A stretch of 15,850 bases of DNA, taken from the NCBI GenBank assembly GCA_018898235.1, contig JAHIJU010000325.1, positions 1 to 15,850 of the forward strand, given 5' to 3'. The translations under genes were made by a program, and so were the position numbers. Origin of the DNA: Actinomycetota bacterium (GTDB taxonomy: Bacteria > Actinomycetota > Actinomycetes > Actinomycetales > Cellulomonadaceae). How positions within the stretch are numbered: the stretch's first letter is position 1; every line of letters starts with the position of its first letter. Below, in pieces: positions 6,075-13,099 of this stretch. The notes under the pieces are model-generated. The model had not been told where the DNA came from and searched no databases. It worked only from the letters and a program-made list of their open reading frames with translations.

Positions 6075-7396
6075 GCGCGGACCTCCTTCGCGGTCAGTGC
6101 GGACGGCGTCTCTGCGCCGACATGCGATCTGGGCGACGGCAGCCGGAACACCGCCCGGACCAGCGGCGGCGCGGCGATGAACAGCACGATGAGCGACTGG
6201 ACGACGAGGACCAGGTCGATCGGCGTCCCGGTCCGCGCCTGCATCACGACACCGCCGGCGCGCAGCGCCCCGAACAGGATGCCCGCGAAGAAGATGCCGA
6301 GCGGCTTGGACCGCCCGAGCAGCGCCACGGTGATGGCATCGATGCCCACCGTGCCCGCGATGCCCTCGGTCAGCCCGCTGCCGCCCTCGGTGCCGAGGAT
6401 CTGGGCGGCCCCGGCGAGCCCGGCCAGTGCACCGGCCACCACCATCACCCAGACCGTCACGGTGGCGACCGAGATGCCCGCGGTGCGGGCCGCCTCCGGG
6501 TTCGCCCCGACCGCGCGGAACTGGAAGCCGAGCGTCGAACGCTCCATCAACCACCACACCACGAGGCAGGCGACGATCGCGAGCAGGAACCCTGCGTGCA
6601 GCCGGAACCCGTCTCCCAGCAGCAGCGGGAACATCGACGAGTCGTGCAGCGCGGGCGACTGCGGGTTGTTGCTGTTGGGGCGCTGCCACGAGTGCAGGCT
6701 CAGCAGGTACGCGATGAGGTACACCGCGATGTTGTTGAGCATGATCGTGACGATGACCTCGTTGGCACCGGTGCGGGCCTTGAGCACGCCGGCGATCGCC
6801 GCCCAGAGGCCGCCGCCGATCGCGCCGCCGAGCACCGCGAGCAGCACGTGCAGCGGGGCCGACAGCTGGAAGGCGAACCCGATGTACCCGGCGAACACCG
6901 CACCGAGGACGACCTGGCCCTGCGCACCGATGTTGAACAGGCTGGCGCGGAAGCCGATGCCCAGCCCGAGACCCGCCAGGATCAGCGGCGTGGCGAGCGT
7001 GAGGGTCTCCGTCAGCGACTTGATGCCGCGGGCGAACGAGTCCGCCTCGACGTCGTACACGGCACCGGAGAACAGTGCTGCGTACGCCTGGGAGACCGCA
7101 TGCCACGCCGCGCCGAACAGGTCGAGCGGCCGGGCGAAGAAGTAGCCGGCAGCGGCCTGCACCGTCGGGTCCGCCGCCGCGATCAGGACCCCGCCGAACA
7201 GCAGCGCGAGGACGACGGCCAGCACGGTGACCCCAGCGCTTCCGGTCGCGATCTCCAGCGCCACCTGGCGCCACCTGCTGCCCGTCGGGGCGCCGGGCGC
7301 CGGCGCGGGTTCGGGTGCGGCCGCCGGTTCGGGTGCGGCCGCGACGGGCGGCGTCTGGTCGCCGGCGCCGGTGCCGGAGCTGCTCGTCGAGGTCAC
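6071..7396 (-). CDS. Nucleoside ABC transporter permease (YufP/NupB-like)
   Basis: First membrane subunit of the importer, BPD_transp_2 family, 441 residues. Residues 1-40 are a Ser-, Pro- and Ala-rich low-complexity lead containing AAAPEP twice (see the 18-bp repeat). Hydrophobic segments follow from about 53 (53-75), then near 134-148, 155-176, 182-204, 214-234, 268-284, 311-334, 365-380 and 393-410. FNIGAQGQVVLGA at 154-166 is the family hallmark, and GANPEAARTAGI at 297-308 is the likely ATPase-contact loop. The GTG start at 7396 overlaps the ATPase stop (GTGA), with GGGGAGG about 4 nt upstream. Pairing of two different BPD_transp_2 permeases with one double ATPase and a BMP lipoprotein is the standard layout of nucleoside importers. 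Confidence 0.92.
   Translation of the reverse strand: MTSTSSSGTGAGDQTPPVAAAPEPAAAPEPAPAPGAPTGSRWRQVALEIATGSAGVTVLAVVLALLFGGVLIAAADPTVQAAAGYFFARPLDLFGAAWHAVSQAYAALFSGAVYDVEADSFARGIKSLTETLTLATPLILAGLGLGIGFRASLFNIGAQGQVVLGAVFAGYIGFAFQLSAPLHVLLAVLGGAIGGGLWAAIAGVLKARTGANEVIVTIMLNNIAVYLIAYLLSLHSWQRPNSNNPQSPALHDSSMFPLLLGDGFRLHAGFLLAIVACLVVWWLMERSTLGFQFRAVGANPEAARTAGISVATVTVWVMVVAGALAGLAGAAQILGTEGGSGLTEGIAGTVGIDAITVALLGRSKPLGIFFAGILFGALRAGGVVMQARTGTPIDLVLVVQSLIVLFIAAPPLVRAVFRLPSPRSHVGAETPSALTAKEVRA
7308..7342 (+). repeat. 18-bp tandem direct repeat in permease N-terminus
   Basis: The 17-bp string ggttcgggtgcggccgc occurs exactly at 7308-7324 and again at 7326-7342, an 18-bp period with two copies. 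On the coding (minus) strand it encodes six-residue units, AAAPEP twice. It lies in the low-complexity cytoplasmic lead of the first permease, so copy-number change would stay in frame. Confidence 0.85.
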
Positions 7397-8982
7397 AGTG
7401 CCTCCCCGCCTTCCTGGACTGCAGAACCGTGGTCAGCGCTGCCGAGAGCTGTGTGGTGCTCGGCGGCCTGGATCGCCGCCTCGTCGGCCGGGACGCCGGC
7501 CATCATCAGACCGAGGACGTCGCGGTCGGTGCCCGCGGGGACGATCCCGACCACGCGTCCGCGGTACATCACCAGGATGCGATCGGCGAGCGCGACGACC
7601 TCGTCGAGCTCGGTCGAGACCAGGATCACGGGGGTCCCGTGGTCACGTTCCGCGACGATCCTGGTGTGCACGAACTCGATCGATCCGACGTCGAGCCCCC
7701 GCGTGGGCTGCGAGGCGACCAGCAGCCGCAGCGGTCTGGACAGCTCCCGCGCCAGCACGACCTTCTGCTGGTTGCCCCCGGACAGCGTGCTCGCATGGTC
7801 CTCGACCGAACCCGCGCGCACATCGAACTCGACCACGCGACGCTCGGCGTTCTCCCGGATCACGCCGGGGCGCAGCACGCCGAGCCGGGCGTAGGGCGAC
7901 CGGTCGTACTGGTCGAGCACCAGGTTCTCGGCGATCGAGAAGCTCGCGACAAGTCCGTCGGTCGACCGGTCCTCGGGCACGAAGCCGACACCGGCCGCCA
8001 GCACCTCGCGGACCGACCGGCCCTCGAGGGACTCCCCGTCGAGCACCACGGTGCCCGCCGCCGCGTGCCGCAGACCGGTGATGACCTCGGTGAGCTCGGT
8101 CTGGCCGTTGCCCTGCACCCCGGCGACGGCGAGGATCTCGCCGCGCGCGACCTGGAACGTGACATCGTCCAGGACGGTCACGCCGTTCGGGTCGAGCACC
8201 GTCAGCCCCTCGACCGAGAAGGTGGCCTCCCCGGGCTGGGCGGGCGCCTTGTGGACCCCGAGATCGACCGCACGGCCGACCATGAGCGAGGCGAGCTCGG
8301 TCTGGGAGGCGGAGGGGTCGGCCGAGCCGACCACCTTGCCGCGCCGGATCACGGTGATCCGGTCGGCGACCGCACGCACCTCGCGCAGCTTGTGGGTGAT
8401 GAAGACGATCGACGTGCCGGCGTCCTTGAGCTGACGCATGATCGCGATCAGCTCGTCGGTCTCCTGCGGGGTGAGCACAGCGGTGGGCTCGTCGAGGATG
8501 ACGACCTCGGCCCGGCGGGACAGCGCCTTGATGATCTCCACGCGCTGCTGGGCGCCGACCGACAGGTCCTCGACCATGGCGTCGGGGTCGACGTCGAACC
8601 CGAAGCGGTCGGAGATCTCCTTGACCCGTCGGCGGGCCTCGGCGAGGTTGATGAGCCCGCCGGGGCGGACCGGCTCGTTTCCGAGCACCACGTTCTCGGC
8701 GACGGTGAAGACGGGGACCAGCATGAAGTGCTGGTGCACCATGCCGATCCCGGCGGCCATCGCATCACCCGGCCCGCCGAACCGGACGGGCGTGCCGTTG
8801 ATGAGGATCTCGCCCTCGTCGGCGTCGTACAGCCCGTACAGGACGTTCATCAGGGTGGACTTGCCGGCGCCGTTCTCGCCGAGCAGGGCGTGGATCTCCC
8901 CTGGTTCGACGACCAGGTCGATGTGGTCGTTGGCGACCAAGGAGCCGAACCTCTTGGTGACTCCCCGCAGCTCGAGCCTCAC
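7393..8982 (-). CDS. Nucleoside ABC transporter ATP-binding protein (two nucleotide-binding domains)
   Basis: Fused double ATPase that powers the importer from the cytoplasmic face. In the first domain, Walker A is GENGAGKST at 35-43, the signature LSVGAQQ is at 140-146, Walker B plus catalytic Glu is VILDEPT at 161-167 (Glu165), and the switch His is His197. The second domain has a degenerate Walker A (GVQGNGQTE, 288-296, without Lys-Ser), LSGGNQQK at 400-407, and Gln425 where the catalytic Glu would be (VASQPTRGLD). This asymmetry is usual in the sugar/nucleoside importer subfamily, with one functional ATP site. I chose GTG at 8982 (MRLELRGVTKRFG) because AAGGAGG stands 4 nt before it. An in-frame GTG at 9018 would add 12 residues and has only GAGG as a ribosome site. 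The start lies 129 nt past the lipoprotein stop, across a strong hairpin. Confidence 0.94.
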   Translation of the reverse strand: MRLELRGVTKRFGSLVANDHIDLVVEPGEIHALLGENGAGKSTLMNVLYGLYDADEGEILINGTPVRFGGPGDAMAAGIGMVHQHFMLVPVFTVAENVVLGNEPVRPGGLINLAEARRRVKEISDRFGFDVDPDAMVEDLSVGAQQRVEIIKALSRRAEVVILDEPTAVLTPQETDELIAIMRQLKDAGTSIVFITHKLREVRAVADRITVIRRGKVVGSADPSASQTELASLMVGRAVDLGVHKAPAQPGEATFSVEGLTVLDPNGVTVLDDVTFQVARGEILAVAGVQGNGQTELTEVITGLRHAAAGTVVLDGESLEGRSVREVLAAGVGFVPEDRSTDGLVASFSIAENLVLDQYDRSPYARLGVLRPGVIRENAERRVVEFDVRAGSVEDHASTLSGGNQQKVVLARELSRPLRLLVASQPTRGLDVGSIEFVHTRIVAERDHGTPVILVSTELDEVVALADRILVMYRGRVVGIVPAGTDRDVLGLMMAGVPADEAAIQAAEHHTALGSADHGSAVQEGGEAL

Positions 8983-9060
8983 GAGCCCTCCTTCGGGCGT
9001 TGGACGACTGTCAGACACTAGCGACCTCGACGGCCAAGACCCGCACCCGGGCCCGGACGC

Positions 9061-9094
9061 ACCGACGGCCCGGGCTGGCGCCCGGGCCGTCGGT
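9061..9094 (-). terminator. Perfect 15-bp hairpin between lipoprotein and ATPase genes
   Basis: Arms 9061-9075 (accgacggcccgggc) and 9080-9094 (gcccgggccgtcggt) are perfect complements with a 4-nt loop (tggc). It begins 17 nt after the lipoprotein stop. No T-tract follows. Position and strength suggest partial termination or 3'-end protection of the lipoprotein message, which would let the binding protein outnumber the transporter subunits. Confidence 0.7.
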
Positions 9095-9111
9095 GTGGCG
9101 GAACTGTCAGA

Positions 9112-10206
9112 TCACTTGGGCGTCGAGGCCGAAGCGACCGTGATCTTGCCGGCGATGATGTCCGCCTTGAGCGCGTCCACCTTGCCGGACAGGTCCGAGG
9201 AGACGGCCGACTCCATGTCGTGGAACGGGGCCAGTCCCAGGCCACCGTTCTTCAGGGTGCCGACGTAGGGGTCCGAGGAGAAGGTCCCCGCCGACGCGGA
9301 CTTGACCGTGTCGAAGACGGCGGTCCCGATCTCCTTCATGACGGAGGTCAGGGTGATCGACGCCGCGCTCGGGTTGGAGAGCGCCCAGTCCGAGTCCACA
9401 CCGATCAGCATCGATCCGTTGTTGGCGGCCTGGATCGCTGCGACCGTGCCCAGCCCGACGGGCCCGGCGACGGGCATGATGATGTCCGCGCCCTGGTCGA
9501 GGAACGCCTTGCCCTGGGTCTGCCCGGTCGACTGGTCGTCGAACGTGCCGGTGAACGAGCCGGTCTGCGCCGCCTTGTCCCAGCCGAGCGTCTTGACGGC
9601 GGTGCCGTTGTCCTCGTTGTACTTGGCCACGCCGTCGACGAAGCCGTCCATGAAGATGGTGACCGACGGGTACTGCTTGCCGCCGAACGTGGCCACGGTC
9701 TTGGTCTTCGAGACGCCCGCCGCGACGTAGCCGGCGAGGTACGCGGCCTGAGCCGTGTCGAACAGGATCGGCTTGGCGTTCGCGAGGGTCACGGCGTTGC
9801 CGGATGCGTCGGAGAACGACGAGTCCACGAGCGCGAAGTTGACCTTGGGGTTGGCCTCAGCAGCCTTGTGGATCGCCGACTCGAGGGCGAACCCGACCCC
9901 GATGATCAGGTCGCACTTCTCGGAGATCATGCTCTCGACGTTCGGGGTGTAGTCGCTCTCCTGCTTGGACTCCACCGTCTTGACCTGGACACCGAGGTCG
10001 GTGCCGGCCTTCTTCAGCCCCTCGTACCCGGACTGGTTGAACGACTTGTCGTCGAAGCCACCGGCGTCGGACACCATGCACGCCTTGAAGCTCGAGGCAC
10101 TGGCGGACGCCGACGACGAGGTGCTGGCGCTCGGGGCGCTGCCGCACGCGGCAAGGGCGAGGACCGCTGTACCGCCGAGTGCGACCACACGGATGAAGTT
10201 CTTCAC
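9112..10206 (-). CDS. BMP/PnrA-family nucleoside-binding lipoprotein
   Basis: Substrate-binding component of the importer, anchored outside the membrane by lipid. The 364-residue protein starts with a short charged region and hydrophobic stretch, then a lipobox LAAC ending at Cys21, a Ser/Ala-rich linker (22-39), and the mature domain from about 41. SDAGGFDDKSFNQS at 46-59 is the family's ligand-site hallmark, and VDSDW at 270-274 is the second conserved site. Characterised relatives such as Treponema PnrA bind purine nucleosides; here the neighbours suggest nucleosides generally. The GTG at 10206 is preceded by AGGAG at a spacing of about 8 nt and opens directly onto the signal peptide. It is the first gene of the nucleoside locus, 204 nt after the amidohydrolase stop, and probably has its own promoter. 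A hairpin immediately after its stop may raise its level above the other subunits. Confidence 0.95.
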   Translation of the reverse strand: MKNFIRVVALGGTAVLALAACGSAPSASTSSSASASASSFKACMVSDAGGFDDKSFNQSGYEGLKKAGTDLGVQVKTVESKQESDYTPNVESMISEKCDLIIGVGFALESAIHKAAEANPKVNFALVDSSFSDASGNAVTLANAKPILFDTAQAAYLAGYVAAGVSKTKTVATFGGKQYPSVTIFMDGFVDGVAKYNEDNGTAVKTLGWDKAAQTGSFTGTFDDQSTGQTQGKAFLDQGADIIMPVAGPVGLGTVAAIQAANNGSMLIGVDSDWALSNPSAASITLTSVMKEIGTAVFDTVKSASAGTFSSDPYVGTLKNGGLGLAPFHDMESAVSSDLSGKVDALKADIIAGKITVASASTPK

Positions 10207-10410
10207 GCACGTCTCCTGCTGCTGGTCACTCAGCCGGTCCGTCCCGGCGTCACCAGCTGGGCGCTTCGCGCACCTCGCGGCTCGGCACGGCCGTCCGGCC
10301 CTGACCCGCAGACCCTATGCAGGGTTCGATGACGGGCTTGTTGCTGCGTCGTCCGAGCGCCGGTTCTGTTACCGCATCGCAACAACTATCCAGCCGATGG
10401 ACAGAAAATC
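10207..10410 (-). promoter_or_regulatory. Probable promoter/leader region of the nucleoside operon
   Basis: This 204-bp gap is the only non-coding stretch before the lipoprotein gene. It is relatively A/T-rich at 10372-10410. A short palindrome, accct-atgc-agggt, is at 10312-10325 and contains a minus-strand TAGGGT (10312-10317) that could be a -10 box, giving a leader of about 100 nt. TTGTTGC at 10338-10344 and GCAACAA at 10379-10385 form a spaced inverted repeat that could be an operator. No matching -35 box is convincing, and I recognise no riboswitch fold. The assignment rests mainly on position. Confidence 0.35.
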
Positions 10411-11646
10411 TCAGGTGTCGGACGGCGCGGCCACCGGCCGGGAGGCGGCGAGCACCGCCGTGCGCGCCAGCAGGGCCGCCCCGTGACCGATCGCCCGCTC
10501 GTCCACGTCGAGGTCGCCCTGATGCAGGTCGTACGTGCGCCCCCCGGGCGCCCGGGTGCCGAGCCGGGCCATGGCCCCCGGGACCTTGGTGAGGTACCAC
10601 GCGAAGTCCTCACCGCCGAGCGACTGCTCGGTCAGCACGACCGCCGCGGGCCCGACCACGTCGGACGCCGCCTGCTCCAGCAGCCCGGTGCACTCGGCGT
10701 CGTTCACGACGGGCGGCACCCCGCGCTGGGCCTTGACCTCGATGTGCACGCCGAACGGCTCGGCGACCGCACGCACCGCCTGCTCGAACTCCGAGGCGGC
10801 CCGCTCCCAGGCCCGCACGTCGAGGCAGCGCAGCGTGCCGTCGAGGGTCCCCGAGGCCGGGATGGCGTTCGACACCGTGCCCGCGTGGACGGCGCCCCAG
10901 GTCAGGTTGACACCCCAGCGCGGGTCCAGGCGCCGTCCGAGGATCGCCGGCACACCGGTGATGAGCTCACCGAGGGCGAACACGAGGTCGGCCGTCACGT
11001 GCGGCCGGGAGGTGTGACCACCGGGCCCGGTCAGCCGCACGTGCACGGCGTCCGAGGCCGAGGTGATCGCACCGATCCGGGTGCCGATCTGGCCGACGTC
11101 CAGCCGCGGCTCGCAGTGCACCGCGAAGACCCTGCTCACACCGTCCAGCACGCCCGCGGCCATGAGGTCGAGGGAACCACCGGGGTGGACCTCCTCGGCA
11201 GGCTGGAAGATCAGCCGGACCCCGCCCGGCAGCAGTCCCTCGTCCGCCAGCCGGGCGAGGACGAGCCCGGCGCCCAGGACCGCCACGGTGTGCACGTCGT
11301 GCCCGCAGGCGTGCGCGAGCCCCTTGACCGTCGAGGCGAACGGGTGCCCGCACGTGTCCTGGACCGGCAGCGCGTCCAGATCGGCCCGCAGCCCCACCCG
11401 GCGGGCGCCGACCTCCACCGTCCCCACATCGGCCACCAGTCCGCTGCCCGCCAGCAGGCGCGGTTCGAGCCCGGCCGCGGCGAGCCGCTGCGCGACGACC
11501 CTGGTGCTGCGCTCCTCGGTCCGGGCGAGCTCGGGGTGGGCGTGCAGGTCGCGACGCAGCTCGACGAGCTCGCCGGTCAGCTCACCGACCAGCTGACCGA
11601 TCCGCACCGCGACGTCGTCCGCTCGCTGTCCCGCCTCGCTCACCAC
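10411..11646 (-). CDS. M20-family amidohydrolase (peptidase M20D type)
   Basis: Metal-dependent amidohydrolase of the hippurate hydrolase/IAA-amino acid hydrolase/AmiA-AmiB group, probably cytoplasmic. The 411-residue protein shows RRDLHAHPEL at 31-40, LRADLDALPV at 86-95, ACGHDVHT at 113-120 (Cys114 and His116 as metal ligands), FQPAEE at 147-152 (Glu151 and Glu152), AVHCEP at 175-180 (His177), a dimerisation domain with GPGGHTSRPH at 207-216, and GGEDFAWY at 344-351 with His375 after it. All expected metal-site residues are present, so it should be active; the acyl-amino acid or peptide substrate cannot be told. The start is GTG at 11646 or GTG at 11643. No Shine-Dalgarno site precedes it, but TAGCCT lies 6 nt upstream, which fits a leaderless message. 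It is 71 nt downstream of the guanylyltransferase gene, so both read-through and its own promoter are possible. Confidence 0.93.
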   Translation of the reverse strand: MVSEAGQRADDVAVRIGQLVGELTGELVELRRDLHAHPELARTEERSTRVVAQRLAAAGLEPRLLAGSGLVADVGTVEVGARRVGLRADLDALPVQDTCGHPFASTVKGLAHACGHDVHTVAVLGAGLVLARLADEGLLPGGVRLIFQPAEEVHPGGSLDLMAAGVLDGVSRVFAVHCEPRLDVGQIGTRIGAITSASDAVHVRLTGPGGHTSRPHVTADLVFALGELITGVPAILGRRLDPRWGVNLTWGAVHAGTVSNAIPASGTLDGTLRCLDVRAWERAASEFEQAVRAVAEPFGVHIEVKAQRGVPPVVNDAECTGLLEQAASDVVGPAAVVLTEQSLGGEDFAWYLTKVPGAMARLGTRAPGGRTYDLHQGDLDVDERAIGHGAALLARTAVLAASRPVAAPSDT

Positions 11647-11652
11647 GATCGC

Positions 11653-11658
11653 AGGCTA
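11653..11658 (-). promoter_or_regulatory. Candidate -10 box for leaderless amidohydrolase mRNA
   Basis: The minus-strand hexamer TAGCCT matches the actinobacterial TANNNT -10 consensus and ends 6 nt before the GTG at 11646. That would put the transcription start on the start codon. No Shine-Dalgarno sequence is present between them and no -35 box is clear. Confidence 0.45.
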
Positions 11659-11717
11659 GCGCGCCGCGGTGCGGGGGCCGGCGGGCGGGCGGCGCCGGAA
11701 CGCCGAGACGCTACCGG

Positions 11718-12833
11718 TCACAGCAGGTCGTCGCGCCCCCGCGCCCGCCACGCGTCGACGGCCGCCTTGACCTCCTGCGCACGGTCGCGCGTGGTGACCA
11801 GCACCGCATCGGGGGTGTCGACCACGACCGCACCCGGCACACCGATCACCGACACGGTCCGGCTCCCGGCGGCGACCAGCGCCCCGTCGGAGTCGATCTG
11901 CAGGACGAGCGCGTCATCGCCCAGGCTCGAACGTCCCTGCGCCCCGAGCAGCGCCGCGAGCGAGGCGAAGTCGCCCACGTCGTCCCAGCCGAACAGGCCC
12001 GGCACCACCGCGACACCACCGGCTGCGGCCACCGGCTCGGCGATCGCGTGGTCGATCGCGATCTTGGTCAGGGCAGGCCAGGTGGCGGTGAGCACGCGGT
12101 CGCGCTCCGCGGTGTCCCACGCAGCGGCGATCGACCGGAGCCCGTCGTGCAGCGCGGGGAGCTGGGCGTGCAGGTGCCCGAGCAGCACACCGACCCCGAC
12201 GACGAACATCCCGCCGTTCCAGGAGTACTCGCCGGTGGCCAGGTACTGGGCGGCGGTCTGCGCATCGGGCTTCTCGGTGAACCCGACGACGTGCCGGGCC
12301 GACGGGGCGGCCTCGACGCCCAGCGGAGCCCCCGAGCGCACGTACCCGAAGGCCGTCGAGGGCTCGGTCGCGCCGATCCCGACCGTCACCACGTACCCGG
12401 CGCGCGCAGCCTCGACCGCTTCACGCACGGTCTGCTCGAACGCGGCGGTGCCGTCGATCACGTGATCGGCCGCGAACGACCCGAGGATGACGTCCTCGCC
12501 GTACCTGCGTGCGAGCACGGCCGCCGCGAGCCCGATGGCTGCCATCGAGTCCCGCGCGGAGGGTTCGGCCAGCACCCGGTCGAGCCCGTCCGGCGTGGCG
12601 AGCTCCGGGAGCTGCTCGACGACGGCCGCCACGTGCCGCGTGCCCGTCACCACGAGGACGTTCCCCGGGCCGGTGAGCGGCACGAGCCGGTCGACGGTGC
12701 CCTGCAGCAGCGTGCGCCCGGTGCCCAGCAGGTCCAGCAGGAACTTGGGACGGCCGGCCCGCGACAACGGCCACAGACGGGTACCGGCTCCACCGGCGGG
12801 GACGACGGCGTGGAAGCCGGTGATGGGACCCAT
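11718..12833 (-). CDS. manC: Mannose-1-phosphate guanylyltransferase
   Basis: Makes GDP-mannose from mannose 1-phosphate and GTP for mannolipids, mannoproteins and polysaccharides. The 371-residue protein is a single nucleotidyltransferase domain; the fused isomerase domain of the E. coli-type bifunctional enzymes is absent. GGAGTRLWPLSR at 14-25 with Pro29-Lys30 is the nucleotidyl-transferase signature. SFAADHVI (119-126), EPSTAFGYV (157-165), FTEKPD (185-190), WNGGMF (205-210) and WDDVGDF (283-289) are type-specific blocks. The size and style match the mycobacterial Rv3264c-type enzyme. The ATG at 12833 opens on the conserved N-terminus; no Shine-Dalgarno site is visible and TACGCT lies 8 nt upstream, suggesting a leaderless message. 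It is divergent from sdhC across a 266-bp intergenic region. A related sugar nucleotidyltransferase is possible, but GDP-mannose is the best fit. Confidence 0.92.
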   Translation of the reverse strand: MGPITGFHAVVPAGGAGTRLWPLSRAGRPKFLLDLLGTGRTLLQGTVDRLVPLTGPGNVLVVTGTRHVAAVVEQLPELATPDGLDRVLAEPSARDSMAAIGLAAAVLARRYGEDVILGSFAADHVIDGTAAFEQTVREAVEAARAGYVVTVGIGATEPSTAFGYVRSGAPLGVEAAPSARHVVGFTEKPDAQTAAQYLATGEYSWNGGMFVVGVGVLLGHLHAQLPALHDGLRSIAAAWDTAERDRVLTATWPALTKIAIDHAIAEPVAAAGGVAVVPGLFGWDDVGDFASLAALLGAQGRSSLGDDALVLQIDSDGALVAAGSRTVSVIGVPGAVVVDTPDAVLVTTRDRAQEVKAAVDAWRARGRDDLL

Positions 12834-12841
12834 GACCGGCG

Positions 12842-12847
12842 AGCGTA
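12842..12847 (-). promoter_or_regulatory. Candidate -10 box for leaderless manC mRNA
   Basis: The minus-strand hexamer TACGCT fits TANNNT and ends 8 nt before the manC ATG, placing the likely transcription start at or within two bases of the start codon. No Shine-Dalgarno sequence is present. No -35 box is clear. Confidence 0.45.
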
Positions 12848-12945
12848 GCCGGGCCGACCGCCACCGCCCGTGTGCGCCTCGGACCCGTCCGGGCGCTCCC
12901 CTGGTCGGGGGCAGATCCCAGGCCCGAAGGTCCCGAATGTTGCGA

Positions 12946-12961
12946 TGTGTCCAACGTCACA
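12946..12961 (+). promoter_or_regulatory. CRP/GlxR-type cAMP-receptor binding site upstream of sdhC
   Basis: TGTGT-CCAACG-TCACA matches the consensus TGTGA-N6-TCACA at 9 of the 10 arm positions. It lies in the divergent manC-sdhC intergenic region, centred about 147 bp before the sdhC start. In Corynebacterium glutamicum the sdhCAB operon is controlled by the CRP-type regulator GlxR, which supports the reading. Direction of control is not evident from sequence. Confidence 0.65.
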
Positions 12962-13036
12962 GGAGTCAACGAACGGAGATCGGAAGAACCGTCCGTCTTG
13001 CCCTCAAGGTCCGGCAGAGGGAGGGTGGTGCGCCGA

Positions 13037-13042
13037 TACAGT
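13037..13042 (+). promoter_or_regulatory. Candidate -10 box of the sdh operon
   Basis: TACAGT matches the actinobacterial TANNNT consensus and is preceded by GA. It implies a transcription start near 13049, a leader of about 50 nt before the sdhC GTG, and the CRP-like site centred near -95. No -35 hexamer resembling TTGACA is at the expected spacing. Confidence 0.4.
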
Positions 13043-13099
13043 GACGGCCGAGCACCGCAGTCAGCGATGACGTCCGCTCCCCGCCAGGAGGTTCCCCGA

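Noticed and set aside
4533..7145. Plus-strand open frame of 870 codons opposite cdd and the permeases
   Set aside because: Low-complexity His/Arg/Gln-rich translation and no family motif; it mirrors the codon bias of the true minus-strand genes.
6075..7274. Fusion of the second permease with a 400-residue upstream extension
   Set aside because: The extension is an alternative reading of the first permease in another frame; the ATG at 6074 has AAGGAGG and overlaps the previous stop.
8983..9018. GTG at 9018 as the ATPase start
   Set aside because: Only a weak GAGG precedes it, while GTG at 8982 has AAGGAGG at good spacing and begins at the usual family N-terminus. It remains possible.
10207..10320. 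Purine or other riboswitch in the leader of the lipoprotein gene
   Set aside because: No conserved junction core or recognisable aptamer architecture seen; the leader is short and GC-rich.
11678..11698. ccggcg/cgccgg hairpin between manC and the amidohydrolase gene
   Set aside because: Only 6-bp arms with a 9-nt loop in an extremely GC-rich stretch; chance occurrence is likely, so it is not called a terminator.
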